Assembly: GCA_010356995.1 (NCBI GenBank)
Contig: ML996692.1
Location: 507,933-571,932 of the forward strand
Direction of reading: 5' to 3'
Source of the DNA: Trichodelitschia bisporula
Lineage: Eukaryota; Ascomycota; Dothideomycetes; Phaeotrichales; Phaeotrichaceae
DNA: 64,000 nt
Positions 51,026 through 62,400 of the stretch are shown piece after piece. Both the position numbers and the translations under genes were made by a program. How positions within the stretch are numbered: position 1 is the first letter of the stretch; each line of letters starts with the position of its first letter. The notes below the pieces were generated by a model that was not told where the DNA came from, searched no databases, and saw only the letters and a program-made list of their open reading frames with translations.

Positions 51026-52270
51026 GGTGTGCTTCACGCGGGATCGTGGTGTTTGGATGAAGTCGCGGCGCCTGCGGTATTTCTATTGAAATGTACACCT
51101 ATTATCTGCTGCACAATCAAGATTAACAGCGATCCCCTGGTCCTTGGATATCTTCCATAGTGTGCGATCACCAGCACCCAAATCTGTGGCTCAGCCAGTG
51201 CAGAAACGCCAGGCTGCAAGCTCCCGGTTCCCGAGCCCTTTCCGAGTGCCTGCAAATTAAAAACGTTCGTCCGGGCGCAAAAAATAGACCAATCGGACTG
51301 GGAGCCATCTTCATCGATTTCGGATACAAACTTAGTTCCCGAAGTTGATCGCCTTTGGGACCGGCAACGCGAGAATCCGGGGAATGGTAATATCAATGTG
51401 ACTCTATGTGGGTGAAGCTCTGGCTCTCAAATGGGCGGCTATCTGTGTCCCGAGTCTAAGCACAATATATTTGCCTGTTTGGAGAGCTTTGACCAGAGGT
51501 TTAAGAGACAGAGAGACGGACAGCTGTCTGGAGGCGTCAGACGTCGTTTGATCGAACCCAGGATGAGATATATCACGTGATGGGAAGAAAGCTGGTCGAC
51601 CTAGGTAAGTTCGGATGGACATGAAGTCGCTTGACCACCCAATGGCACGGAGATGTTCGTGCTGATAGTGTTATATCAGCGCGCTTGAACTTAAGCATCG
51701 TAGTGTTGAGAAAAGACTTCACTACGAACAGCCTGAGGGCCTTTGTGTTGAATCCAGGGAAGTTTGAGATCCTCAAAGGGAGAACTGAAAGAACATAGCA
51801 GCACGGGCGGAGACCGTGAGGAGATGCTCAAGTATCTGCGCCGGAAGTCTGAGATATATATGGTGCACAGCGACCAAAGGTGAAGCGAGGCGGAAGAACG
51901 TTGAGAAATGTTGACCATTCTGAGCGGTGATTTTAGATATCGCCCTATCTTGGTTTTCGGCTCTCCAAGGATCCAGCATTCGATACATCCGTAGTTCGCT
52001 CCATATCTGACTGGCTCTCTCGCTCATCATAGCCAGCCACTGCCTTAGCTGGTAAACCACAAGGTCTTAGTCCACTCACACCGACTCGAGGGATGCTCGT
52101 TCGTAGAGCTCACCCATCGCCGTAGAGCTCACACATCGCCATCTCCCTCGTAAGGGAGTCGTAGGTGAACCATGCAGTATACGTAGCAGCAATGACCCTG
52201 GTATTATCTCTTCCATGCACGATATGACTGCATATCAACCGGAAGTAGAAGGGTCGACTCTGGACCGTAG
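51026..52270. other. P450 promoter and PET117 3' flank
   Basis: No coding frame is supported. It contains the P450 promoter on its left. A 19-bp tandem repeat lies at 52102-52139, about 130 bp past the end of the PET117 coding region. Confidence 0.5.
52102..52139 (+). repeat. Tandem repeat, 19-bp unit twice
   Basis: cgtagagctcacccatcgc is followed directly by a second copy with one change (cacacatcgc in its second half). Each contains GAGCTC. Confidence 0.85.
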
Positions 52271-52576
52271 TTATGTTGAAGGCGCATCGTCGATATCTGC
52301 TCCATGCCGCACAGTTTGCACCTTGCGATACTCCTGCTCCAGTGCTCGCTGCATGTCAAAGTCCAACTGGCGCTCCTTTCTCAACCTCTGCTGCTCCATG
52401 TCGCGGATGACGCCGGCGTGCATTGCCTAAGGACGGATTAACATCTTGACTGCAGGGGAACGGGACACCCAGAAACACACCGCTCGTTCGGCCTTTTGTC
52501 CATAATGCACAGAGAACACAATGGCGATGGCGGATAGACTGGTTACTGCTAATGTGATTTTTGATGCGGCTGACAT
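52271..52576 (-). CDS. pet117: Cytochrome c oxidase assembly protein Pet117, 83 aa
   Basis: Two exons (52481-52576 and 52271-52426) give 83 residues. The protein starts MSAASKITLAVTSLSAIAIV, a single hydrophobic segment that anchors it in the inner mitochondrial membrane, followed by FSVHYGQKAERAAMHAGVIRD, the family hallmark (VH-Y-Q-ERA-x-H-x-GVI-D). The rest is a charged helix (QRLRKERQLDFDMQRALEQEYRK). Pet117 acts with Cox15, the heme A synthase, in cytochrome oxidase assembly. The 54-nt intron has GTGTGT donor and CCTTAG acceptor and joins ERA|AMHAG in phase 0. The gene is too short and split to stand out as an open frame. It is head-to-head with vma10, 221 bp away. Confidence 0.93.
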
Positions 52577-52797
52577 GGTGGTTGCTGTCACTGTCACAAA
52601 GCAAGTCCAAATTTCTGCATGAAGTCGACATTCAAGTCTCGTCCAATGATCAAGCTGCTGCTGCGCGAGAGAGGTGTGGTCAGTGCTCCAGCTGCAGCTC
52701 TTGGCTGTCTGCGCTTGGCAGGTCAATGCGCCATCATAGACGCCGATAACGACGAAGTTGCAACAGCTGCAAAAGTAAAGCTCGCTTAGGAATCAAT
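52577..52797. promoter_or_regulatory. Compact bidirectional promoter, pet117 and vma10
   Basis: Only 221 bp separate the two start codons, which point away from each other, so both leaders and promoters must fit here. No TATA box is evident. Confidence 0.65.
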
Positions 52798-53405
52798 ATG
52801 GTAAGCTAGACTTCTAAAACGCTTCAAGAGATGTTGCTAATGCTGAGTCGTAGTCTGCTCAAAATTCTGCGGGCATCCAGACGCTGCTCGACGTGCGTAT
52901 AGCCTCCAATCTGCTTCTGCCTTGAGCGTCAACTTACAGACCATCAGGCTGAGCGGGATGCTCAAAAGATTGTGCAGAAGGGTGAGTGAGAGGCGACATG
53001 CAGCCTTGGTCTATTCAATCTAATCTGTACCAGCACGCGAATGTACGCCTTAACCCATAACCCTCTGCTCCCCGGCTTCGCCTAATGGCATGCAGATCGG
53101 ACAAAAAAGGTCAAGGAAGCTCGCTCCCAGGCTCAGAATGAGATAGAGGAGTATCGGGCGAAGAAAGAAGAAGAGTTTAAGGCTTTTGAGCGCAAGGTGT
53201 GTCTTCTTACCGGATGGGCCAACTTCGACTGACCATCAACGTACAGCACACCAGCGGCAACAAGAAGATGGAAGAGGATGCCAACGCGGAGACGGAGAAG
53301 AAGCTGAAGGAGATCAAGCAAATTGGAGGCTCCAAGGGCAGCAAGGTCATTGACGATTTGCTGAAGGCTGTCTTGGACGTCAAGGCGGAGCCGCTCAGGA
53401 CCTAA
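52798..53405 (+). CDS. vma10: V-type ATPase subunit G (Vma10), 114 aa, six exons
   Basis: Exons 52798-52800, 52854-52892, 52948-52981, 53034-53042, 53096-53196 and 53247-53405 sum to 345 nt. The protein is MSAQNSAGIQTLLDAERDAQ, continuing KIVQKAREYRTKKVKEARSQ and QNEIEEYRAKKEEEFKAFER, ending KVIDDLLKAVLDVKAEPLRT, which matches subunit G end to end. Subunit G pairs with E in the peripheral stalk of the vacuolar proton pump. The first coding exon is only the ATG, followed at once by GTAAGC. The fourth exon is 9 nt (CACGCGAAT), giving the REY region inside the conserved QKAREYRTK. The acceptor of exon 3 must be ACCATCAG to yield LLDAERDAQ. Five introns in a 345-nt coding region is dense even for this genome. 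Confidence 0.95.
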
Positions 53406-56400
53406 GAGCCGACATCGCTAAAGTAATCAAGCTTGGGACTGTTGATGCAATCGTTGACGCGCGTTTAGCTTTATGCTTGGACATCAGCTCGCAAAGCCTT
53501 TCTGTGCTGGAGCTTCGGAGCGTCTCTGCCTTGCCGCACTGCAGGCGTTGAATCATGAGATGGGGTTAAACAAGCGCACATGTATCACGCATTCAAACCC
53601 CGCCCCCGAGCTATTTCCATTTTGCGCAAGTGCAGGAGAGAGTGCTCTCTTCACAAAGTGATGCAAAGGCTCCACATCTTTTAATTTAAGCCGGTGCGTA
53701 CTGGGCGCGCGCCTTACATGAATACTGCTTTCCCCTGGCAAGGCTTGCATCAAGAGTATGCGACATATTCCTTTATTCTCCCGCGCCGCAGCCTGGCCAC
53801 CAGTCACCAGCGCATCTGGCAGCTACCTGGAACTGTCAAGCAAGGTTTGAGGGCCCGGAAACGCCGAACGCCTGTTCGGTGCGAGGGGGAGGCAACTTTC
53901 TTCTAACAAGGCGTGGTGGTCCTTGAGCGTTTTCCTATCCGATGTAAATCTCCAGCTCCGTACCATGATGCGTAAGCATCCACCATACTTTTATAGCCGC
54001 CGAGTCATCGCATGATCTCACATCATGTGTGTGCATATTGACCGTTTGATGTAGGTTCGTACATGCGGGTTTGCAAATAGCCATAGAAAAATCATATCCC
54101 ATTTCGGATTTTGTCCATGATGGAGCCTTGGAAGCTGGCGATCAAAAAGCTTAAATCAAATGGGCAAGAACACCTCAGCCGAAGAAAGTACGGGGGAGAT
54201 ATCAAATTTTCGCATTATGGTGCTGAGGGACCCTCAGTCTGGATGTTGCAGCCAGCCGCATCGTGGCAACGCACACCTGAATCAGTGTCGAGAAGCCACA
54301 GGAAGTACCACGATCTGGTCTGAGCTGGTGGAAGCGGCGGCCCGATGGGCTCATGCTACATCTGATGAAAGCTCACGGGCCAGATCCAAATGTCTAACCC
54401 CACATCGCTGTTCTCCCCCGTACTCTGCATTCCAAACGCGAAATATGTGTCTGGACAAGATGAAGGATAAAATTTAAGCTCTGTGGCATCTAGCAGCTCA
54501 CCTGCGATGAACTTCGCCTCCAAATGTGAGACGTTGCCTGTACTCGTACAGCCCGCAACCCACCATCGTGCTCCTGAGCGGTACCACCAAATTCCTGGCC
54601 TGTGATTCACCCCCTTAGCCGGCTTTTGATTGGAGCACTTGGAGTGACATTTCGCACGGTTCGCATCCCCCACATTCTATTCCTTCTTCAACTGGACTTT
54701 ATGGATGGCTTCGTTGTTCTCCGATTGCCTCTTGCGTGAGGACAGTACGTGAAACTGGAGTTTGTGTATCCCTTCAAAACGGCTACCGCCCCAGCACGGA
54801 TGATGCACCATCTTGAGCTCAACCCCCGAAAGTGAAACGGAAGTTGGACGGAAGGAAATACCGGAAGCGAGTGGGCAGGCAGAGGGCCTAGGAAGCGATG
54901 GGCTTGGTTCGACACGATGAACTCCCAGGTGCTCCGCGGCCAGTCCCTTTGGGTTTTCATCCCGCTCCCAGCCCAACCCCCACCCCACTCAGGCCGACTT
55001 TGAGGACCTGTGATCAGGCAGCAGCTGAAAGGGCACACGGCCCGACGACCCAGTTGGCAACTTCTTTGACAACCCCGGCGCCCCTTCCACCCGAAACTGT
55101 CACTCGAATTTGGTTTGAAGCCGGACAGCATCGACACTCTCGCACATGAGACCGGAAAGCCAACAGCCCTCGCCCCTGGCACAAACAAGCGGATGGCGGC
55201 TATAATCCCAGCATCGCCTCCGCCAGCATCAAACAGTGCGCTTATGCAAGTCGCTGCGATTTCTTGGTGGGGCCGTGATGTTGGCTGTGGGGTGAGCGGC
55301 GGCGCGTTAATCATCGTCGCCGTATCGAGTACGTGATGCGGGGACAGCCTGCTTCTCGTCCTCTGACAGCACACCCTTCGTCCCCGACGTCCTCCTCGCG
55401 ATCGTCAAATGGCTCAAATGTCGCGATTACGGGGACAACAGGCCAAGGCCGCCAAGTTGAGAGCTCTCTCGCACAATTTTCGAACCCACAGCAGCCCAAG
55501 GCAGGAGAATCCCCCGCCTCTAGTGAGGGTCGAGTGATTGATTCTGATTGCAAGATTCCTAGACAGGTTAGCTCCACATTGCGTGGCCGGCCCCCCGCCG
55601 TGCGTCTCGGCACATAACGCTGCGCAATGCATCTTACATGCCGGTCAGAGTCCCTTTACTGCCGGCCACCCCAGCTGTTCCAATATCGGCCTGGCTTCCA
55701 TCATTGCTACTGGTGACAAAATTGACTGCTATCATGCAGAAACCTGCCGCAGGGAACTAGGGGACAATGGCCTGACAGCTCCTGCCACGTCCGTCTTGCG
55801 CTCGCTTTTTAGGGGTTCGAGGCGTCTGCTATCCGAGCCCAGTGGAAGCGCTCGGAAGGGCGGAGAGTCGGAGGAGCTAAGCGACAGCGGTTGGGGTACC
55901 ATGCGGTTGATTTCCCTAGTCAACATTCTGACGAACGGCGGTGGGCGGTAAAATGATGGCCGCGCGGACAGCTTCCTCTGCTGGCAAGGCGTTTCCTTCT
56001 GACAGGCCACTCCTAAATGTACATCGGATGGTTGTACGCACAGCCTGATGCATGAGCTTGCATAAGTTGCGGAACCAGCAACGGTAAGGAGGCTTCGCCG
56101 GGAGATCGAGTTGTCTTGACTTTCTTTGTCCAGGTACGGGATTGGGCGAGGCTGGCAGCCGTTGAGAGCCGAGCCAACGACTGCCGAAGTATTGTTACAC
56201 ATGCCTGTTGTGCAGTTTTATCGCCAGTGGTCCATAGGCGAAACTCAATGGAGAGAGGCCATCGCTTCGCACAAAAGGTCTTCGCCAGAACAGCTTCGGT
56301 ACTGTGTCCGACGGTGCAAGTGCCTATATCCTCTAGAAAGACTCAACCGTTAACAGAATACCGGAAATTCGCATCGCTCATCCACATGGAGGAACAGTAA

Positions 56401-59400
56401 TAATCCAGGGAAAGCAGCATGAGGGAACAACAGCAGACAGGAGCAGACAATACCACACAATAAATCTGGCTTTCTTATATGTTGAGACAACACACAGTTA
56501 CAGAGACTCCACCGAAAGACTTCCAAGTAACACGCTTCTCCTTACACGGAGGATAGAATGCTAAAGCAAGGTGCAGATATTTTTAGATGAGAAAAGGAGA
56601 TTTCGACAAAGAGATCTCACCTTTAAGTTTTGAACCTTTCTCCGACCGTTGCCCATGTGTGTAGACGACACAACGACCCTTTCTTCTCGGACCGTGGGAA
56701 ACGTTCCCTTTCCAGCCGAATATATGAATGCAGTACATAAGACAGTTTCTCCTGACATTGTCTTTTGCGGCCCTGGAAAGGCCGCTGTCGGACGACATAT
56801 ACTTCAAGCGAGGCTTTTACCGGAAGAGGGGCAGGCTGCTAGGCCTCAACTCCCGAGTGTTACCACACCCGGATAAAGAAGGCGTGACCTCGACACAAGA
56901 CCACCTCAACCGTCGGAACCAGATACCAAAGGACGAGGCCCACTTCACGAAGAGCCGGGTCCCAAACTGCCAGTCGGCTCTTCTTTGGGACTCTGCGGCG
57001 CCTCCAACGGCAGGTGGCTGGCTCTGCCGGCGAGCGCCAAGCAGAGTTGCAGTTTCTTCCCAAGTGGTGCTAGCTTGTAGCGCGGTAACTGCGGTTCCAA
57101 ATATTCCATACATATGTATGTGCCTACATCCTCCTACTGCGATCGCAGATCGGAATCGTGGACCGGGAATTGGATGGTGTGGTGCGTCTCGCCAAATCCG
57201 TCAGCCATCTGCTGGCAAGACGTGGGAATGGCTGACTCCTCACATGAAGCCAGGCCATCTCCGCGTTGGTGCTCATACCGTACAGCATGCACGCAAGCCG
57301 GCCGCGCTCGGCTTCAAGCCAGCCCTACGCACCCTCACTTGGATGTAGCCGGACGAAAAGGGAATTGTGTCGTGGCATCCAGGACAGCCCGGGATCCAGT
57401 CGGGCGGAGCCGCATTGGCTGGCATGGATGTTGACAAACGTACACCCAACAGGTACCGGAGGTACGATTCGGGATTGTGGGGTGGATGGGACGAGTGGCA
57501 GCGGCCGTGTTGGTGGTGGCTCCAAGCCATAACGTGGTGTTCATTCTGAACCTTTTCCAGTCGCTTCGTCTCGGTCCTGCCTCCGATTGGCAGCCACGAG
57601 GCTCAATTCCGTATACAAGCGCTATTGCACAGCTTAAACACGCTGTCTTAGAATCACGCGATGCTGCAGGTCGACAATACGGAGGCAATGCCGAGAGCGA
57701 GTGGGACGACCAGACGCGTTAGCCGGATGGTGTGTCGGAACTCAACGTCGACGGCTTCTCGCAAGCAACTAACTCGGCCAGTGATGATGGTGATGAGATA
57801 CCGCAACGTAGTTATTGCGATAGGATGAAGGAGATGAGGTGGATGTACGCGTCTGCTGCTTGCTTGGAGGTCTGGATACCACAACAGGCCTGAGCTGGCC
57901 CTACCCAAGTCAGAGTAGGTACACCAGGCAGGTACGTACCGGAGGCTGAAGTTCGATCTACTGTATAATCATGACATACGAGACGAAGAGAAGGCGATAG
58001 CCAGATAGAGATGCCCCAGCGGGACATGAGAGTTGTTCATTTCGACGATTGCGTTTGTGCCACAAGTCACTTTGAAGGAGAACAGTGCCTAATTTTTCCT
58101 GCTAGATCCCTCGCCAGGTAGCGGCACCTCAAAGTCGTGTCAGTCACGTGGCATTACGGGTTCACCTCAGAGACAGCGATTGTAGGCCGCTCTTCTGAGC
58201 TTGCACGTAGATAGGATTACCACGCGCTCCCTGAAAGGCCTTCCTGCATTCAGACTCTTCAAGGAAGGAGATTGTGCGTCTATGACGTAGGCGCGCCACG
58301 GCCGATTTGAGGCACAGCATACAACCATACAACGTAGTGGCCGAACATGGCTCCACTAAGACGAAGCTGCTCAGCTTTACAGCCGTCAGTTACATTGTGC
58401 CGAGCGCTCCCGCATAAGTGAAGACACATTGGCCTTCAGCTCTCATATCCGGTCATGCTTACGCATCTGGCAATTCGATCCCCGCCGTCAGGCGCCCAAC
58501 GATAGAAAGAATGGCTGTCATCGAGTCTGCGCATTGTCCTATGCCGTTCAACCGGTCTCCTTCCACTCCTGCTTTCGCATGGCGAAGCGAACACCGCCAT
58601 GCAGTGACTGTCTACATAGAACGTGCTTACAACCAGGCTGTCGGTTCGGCAGGCCAGTCAAAACGGGCATCCTTTCTGCAAAGGACCTTAGGCTAAAACA
58701 TTCTCGCGCAGAAACACCGCAAAAATTCCTCCCCGGCGTTTACCGCGCCTGAACGGGTTCTAATCGCACGTCGAGAAGTCTATTAGGTTGCACAACATCG
58801 GCCAAGAGCGCGCCTTTCGCGGCGTGTTAGCTACAAGCGACCAACGACCCAATCTGCAATCAATGGCATACGTACACTCTTTTAAAGTTGCCCAAATAGG
58901 GTTGCGCCGTAAATACGATTTGAAATTTTGTCCCGTCCCGCAGCCACGTTTTACTGCCGTAAAATCGCTTATGAATCGGCCTATGTCGTTGCGGCCGACC
59001 ATGCTTGGTCTGCTTCCCGCCGGATCTCGGCCAGGTCAACCGAATTGTGGTACATGGGGATGACACGTCCAGCTCTCGTCAGCCTCGCCTGGCCGATTAA
59101 GGTGGCCCGATGGCGGACATCAGTGCGTCGCAAGCAATCCGGCATGGAATTGAATGCACCTTTGGCCTTCCAAGTGCCATCCCGCCTTTCTGCGCCAGCG
59201 CTTGCAGTTGCGCCCAATATTCGAATGGTCAAAACTAGATGCCAATGCTGCCCGGGCCTTTGTTGATTGGCACCTAACCGGCCATTCGCGTCTCCCTCCG
59301 CAGCCTAATCTTACTGGCTCGGGAGCGGGAGGGCGTTGAATAGCGGGCCGCTCCGTTGCTTTCCTACCTTAGTTCGCCACCCTGACTTCGTAACGAAGTA

Positions 59401-62400
59401 AATGTCTTTGGAGGGAGGGTGCGATATCCGTGCTTCATACCATTATATCCTGTCATCAGTAGGAAGAGGTTAAACAAACTTCTATGAGACGTCAAAATAA
59501 GGTTGCCGGGCAGGTGTGGTACAACGTGAAACAAAGAACACTGTTCCCTTTTTTCCGCTCGGACGTCCGGCTCTGCTTGAGCGACGCACTATCCTTACTT
59601 CCGGTCGCATATTGCACCTCACCCCAAAAAAAAGAACGAGCCAATGGCCCATCAAGCTTGGTTTGGATTAGTATCAGTATTCTATCCGAAGCCATAGGCG
59701 GAATACTCTGAGAGTATGTCGTTGGTCGCCCGAGACGTTCCAATGAATCAATGACAACTATTAGCTTAAGGTGGTTCTGTCTCCATCTAGAATCCCCTTA
59801 AATGCTGAAGGCGATTTCTGGTACGCAGCAATGGAGGGATCCACGCGTCGAGTACGCTATGGCTGAACGATAATCACATACCGGTAGGAGGTCCAGCAGA
59901 ATCCCCTACTTACTTGGCAGTAATGAAGCTAACTGGCATTCGAATGCAATATGTCCTAGAACTAGCACCTAATTCGTTCCAAGGGCATAACCAAACGGTG
60001 ACTTGCATCGGGACGGGGAAAAGGTTCCGATTGACAACTATCACCCCAGTAGTCACCTGCAAGGTGCCTATCGAGGGCTATGCTTCATGGCCCCCTAGCA
60101 AGCACCGTCATGAGCTGTCGAAAAACTCATATGTGCCCCTGAGCCTTGGGTTCTTAGCAGTCTTCAATCGTATATGCGTGAAATGTACTCAGTTAAACTT
60201 CGCGGAGCTGATGCAGAAAGCGAACAGAAAACAATTCCATTTGTACCGTCAAAAATGAAGGCACCACCCAAACCAAGCTATCATGATGACCCCGATGTCT
60301 GAGAGGGGTGAATTTTTTTCGCATTGTTCCCGGGATTCAGATCAGTGTGCAGGAGGATGTGTGCGGACCGATGTCAGAGGGCGCAAGGCTTGCGTTTACG
60401 ACAGGCTCGGCAGCCAGACAAGAATGCGCGACCGGATGCATGAGGCTAAGGCCAAAGTTGGGATTAAGCGCTACGCGCTCTTCTGCATCGCGCAGGCAGT
60501 GGGCGTACGAAGTCATACTATATCGACCTACTCAGAGAAAGGAAAAGAGGAAAAAGGAACCATGACCCTAGCAGATGACGATGAATGCAGGCCGAGTGTG
60601 TCGAGTACGAAGTAGAGAAAAAAGCAGACAATGTCCCTAAGCGCATTCCCCATGAGCTTACACGAGTGGCGTTTCGAAGTTCGACGTGGTACCCTTGCCC
60701 TAAAAGATGCAGAAAGGCTTCCCGTCTCTTACCGTAGACGACAGTGTGCTTTTGTCGACACTCTAGATCCAGGACTTGTGGTGCCGTGGCACAGGGTTGG
60801 CCCTTGAAGGGTCAAGGCCCCGAGGGTGGTGGAGGCCAGCCACAGATCCCGCACGGGAGAGCCGCCCAGAGGCCGGCTAGGACAGTCCTTGATCAGCAAG
60901 GCTCGAGAGATGTAAGTTGTGGATGGCTTGTGGTGAATCGAGGAAGGAACGACTGGCCATCGGCCGGGGTACGGGTACCCGTAGTCTCTGAGCATAAGCG
61001 CACTGCAATGTCGATTTGTGATCACGGTCTAGGAGTTCGACAGACCGCTAGAGGGGCAATTCATCCTACGGGAGCGAGGACCGCAAGTGCTCGAGGTACC
61101 AGTAGCACCGGAGAGGAGGCAATGAGATGCTTCATTCGCCTTACAAACGGCAAGGGGGCGATCCAAGAGGCCTGCACGGATACGTAACGCGCGGGTTTAG
61201 CACCCCACCTTTCCAGCTGGTCGCCGAGCTCGATCACCATCGCGATACCGGTACGCTAAGTACGGTAGCAAACCCACAGATGCAGTAAACGACTCTTTCG
61301 GTAGACGTTAGCGGCCAAGTGATGGAGGCGCTCGATACCGTATGCGGCATTTCGGGGAGGTGATAAGTACGTGCCTTTGGCCTCAAGGCCAAGATGACGA
61401 CCTGGTCCCATATGGTGCGCATCGGACGTACATGCACGAATAGTAGGTCGTCTACCAGATGCAGCTGTGGGATGCAAGTTTTTTGTGCCTCTTCCTGTTG
61501 CTCTGCGACTTGCTGTCACCGCGCTTGCTGCTGCTCAATCCAGTCAAAGCAACCGGTTGAGGTTGGACGAAGATTCTGGCCGAGTCGATCGCCTTGTCAT
61601 GTCAAGGCAAAATAAGGCAGAAGCACGTTCCGTTTCTCCGTACCAGTAAGGAATGATGAGAAGTGGCAGTCGACGGTTGTTTGAAGGACGATGTTACACA
61701 TGTTATACATAGAAAGCGATTTACGGAGTACAGAATCAGAACTAGAGGCGATTGTGAAGATTTTCGCATTATGTTATCGGACACGGTCGGGGACTTAGGG
61801 CAAGTGCTTGGCAACTTCGGCTTCGGCGGAGGAAGGAGGAGCGAGGGCGATACCTGGAGCGACTCCCGTCCAAGCTGTCCGGGAGCCTGGTTCACCCCGG
61901 GTAATAGACAAATTCCCGCCCCCAGCCCCGGCTCGTGCTGGGGGTTCTCGCGCTGCTGCTGCTCGACTAATCCGGGACCTCAATGGCAGGCCCGTCAGTA
62001 CATGGCGCGAGACGTAATCTTCCTCACTTAAAGAAAAGAATCCATCAAGATGGCATCATTCCTATGGTAGCTGATCTTCCAGCGTCATACCTCTGCAAAT
62101 ATTGAGCTCTGATGCATATCGGCAACGAATCTCAATTGAGGACTGTCCTTGTTACGGTAACCGCTGGCTGTCAGCATGCGCAATGCTCGCAACGGCCCGT
62201 GGATGGCAGTTCGGCGAATTCCCTGGCCTTGTCATTATTCGTCGGCACCCCAATCTTTCCATCCCCGCGCACGTGCGGTGCGACACCTATTTGGCTTCCA
62301 GATACTGGACCACAACTGTGAGCTTAGGCTCCCGTTAGGTACCGGTACATCATTCGCGGCGTTCTGCGTCTGGGCCTCACGATCGGCGGACAAAGCATCA

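Noticed and set aside
54688-55374. 228-codon minus-strand frame in the right-end region
   Set aside because: The first codon is GTG, the composition is rich in Arg, Ser, Pro and Cys without any domain, and no splice structure supports it.
61919-61944. Bacterial-type intrinsic terminator
   Set aside because: The hairpin lacks a following T run and the DNA is clearly fungal nuclear.
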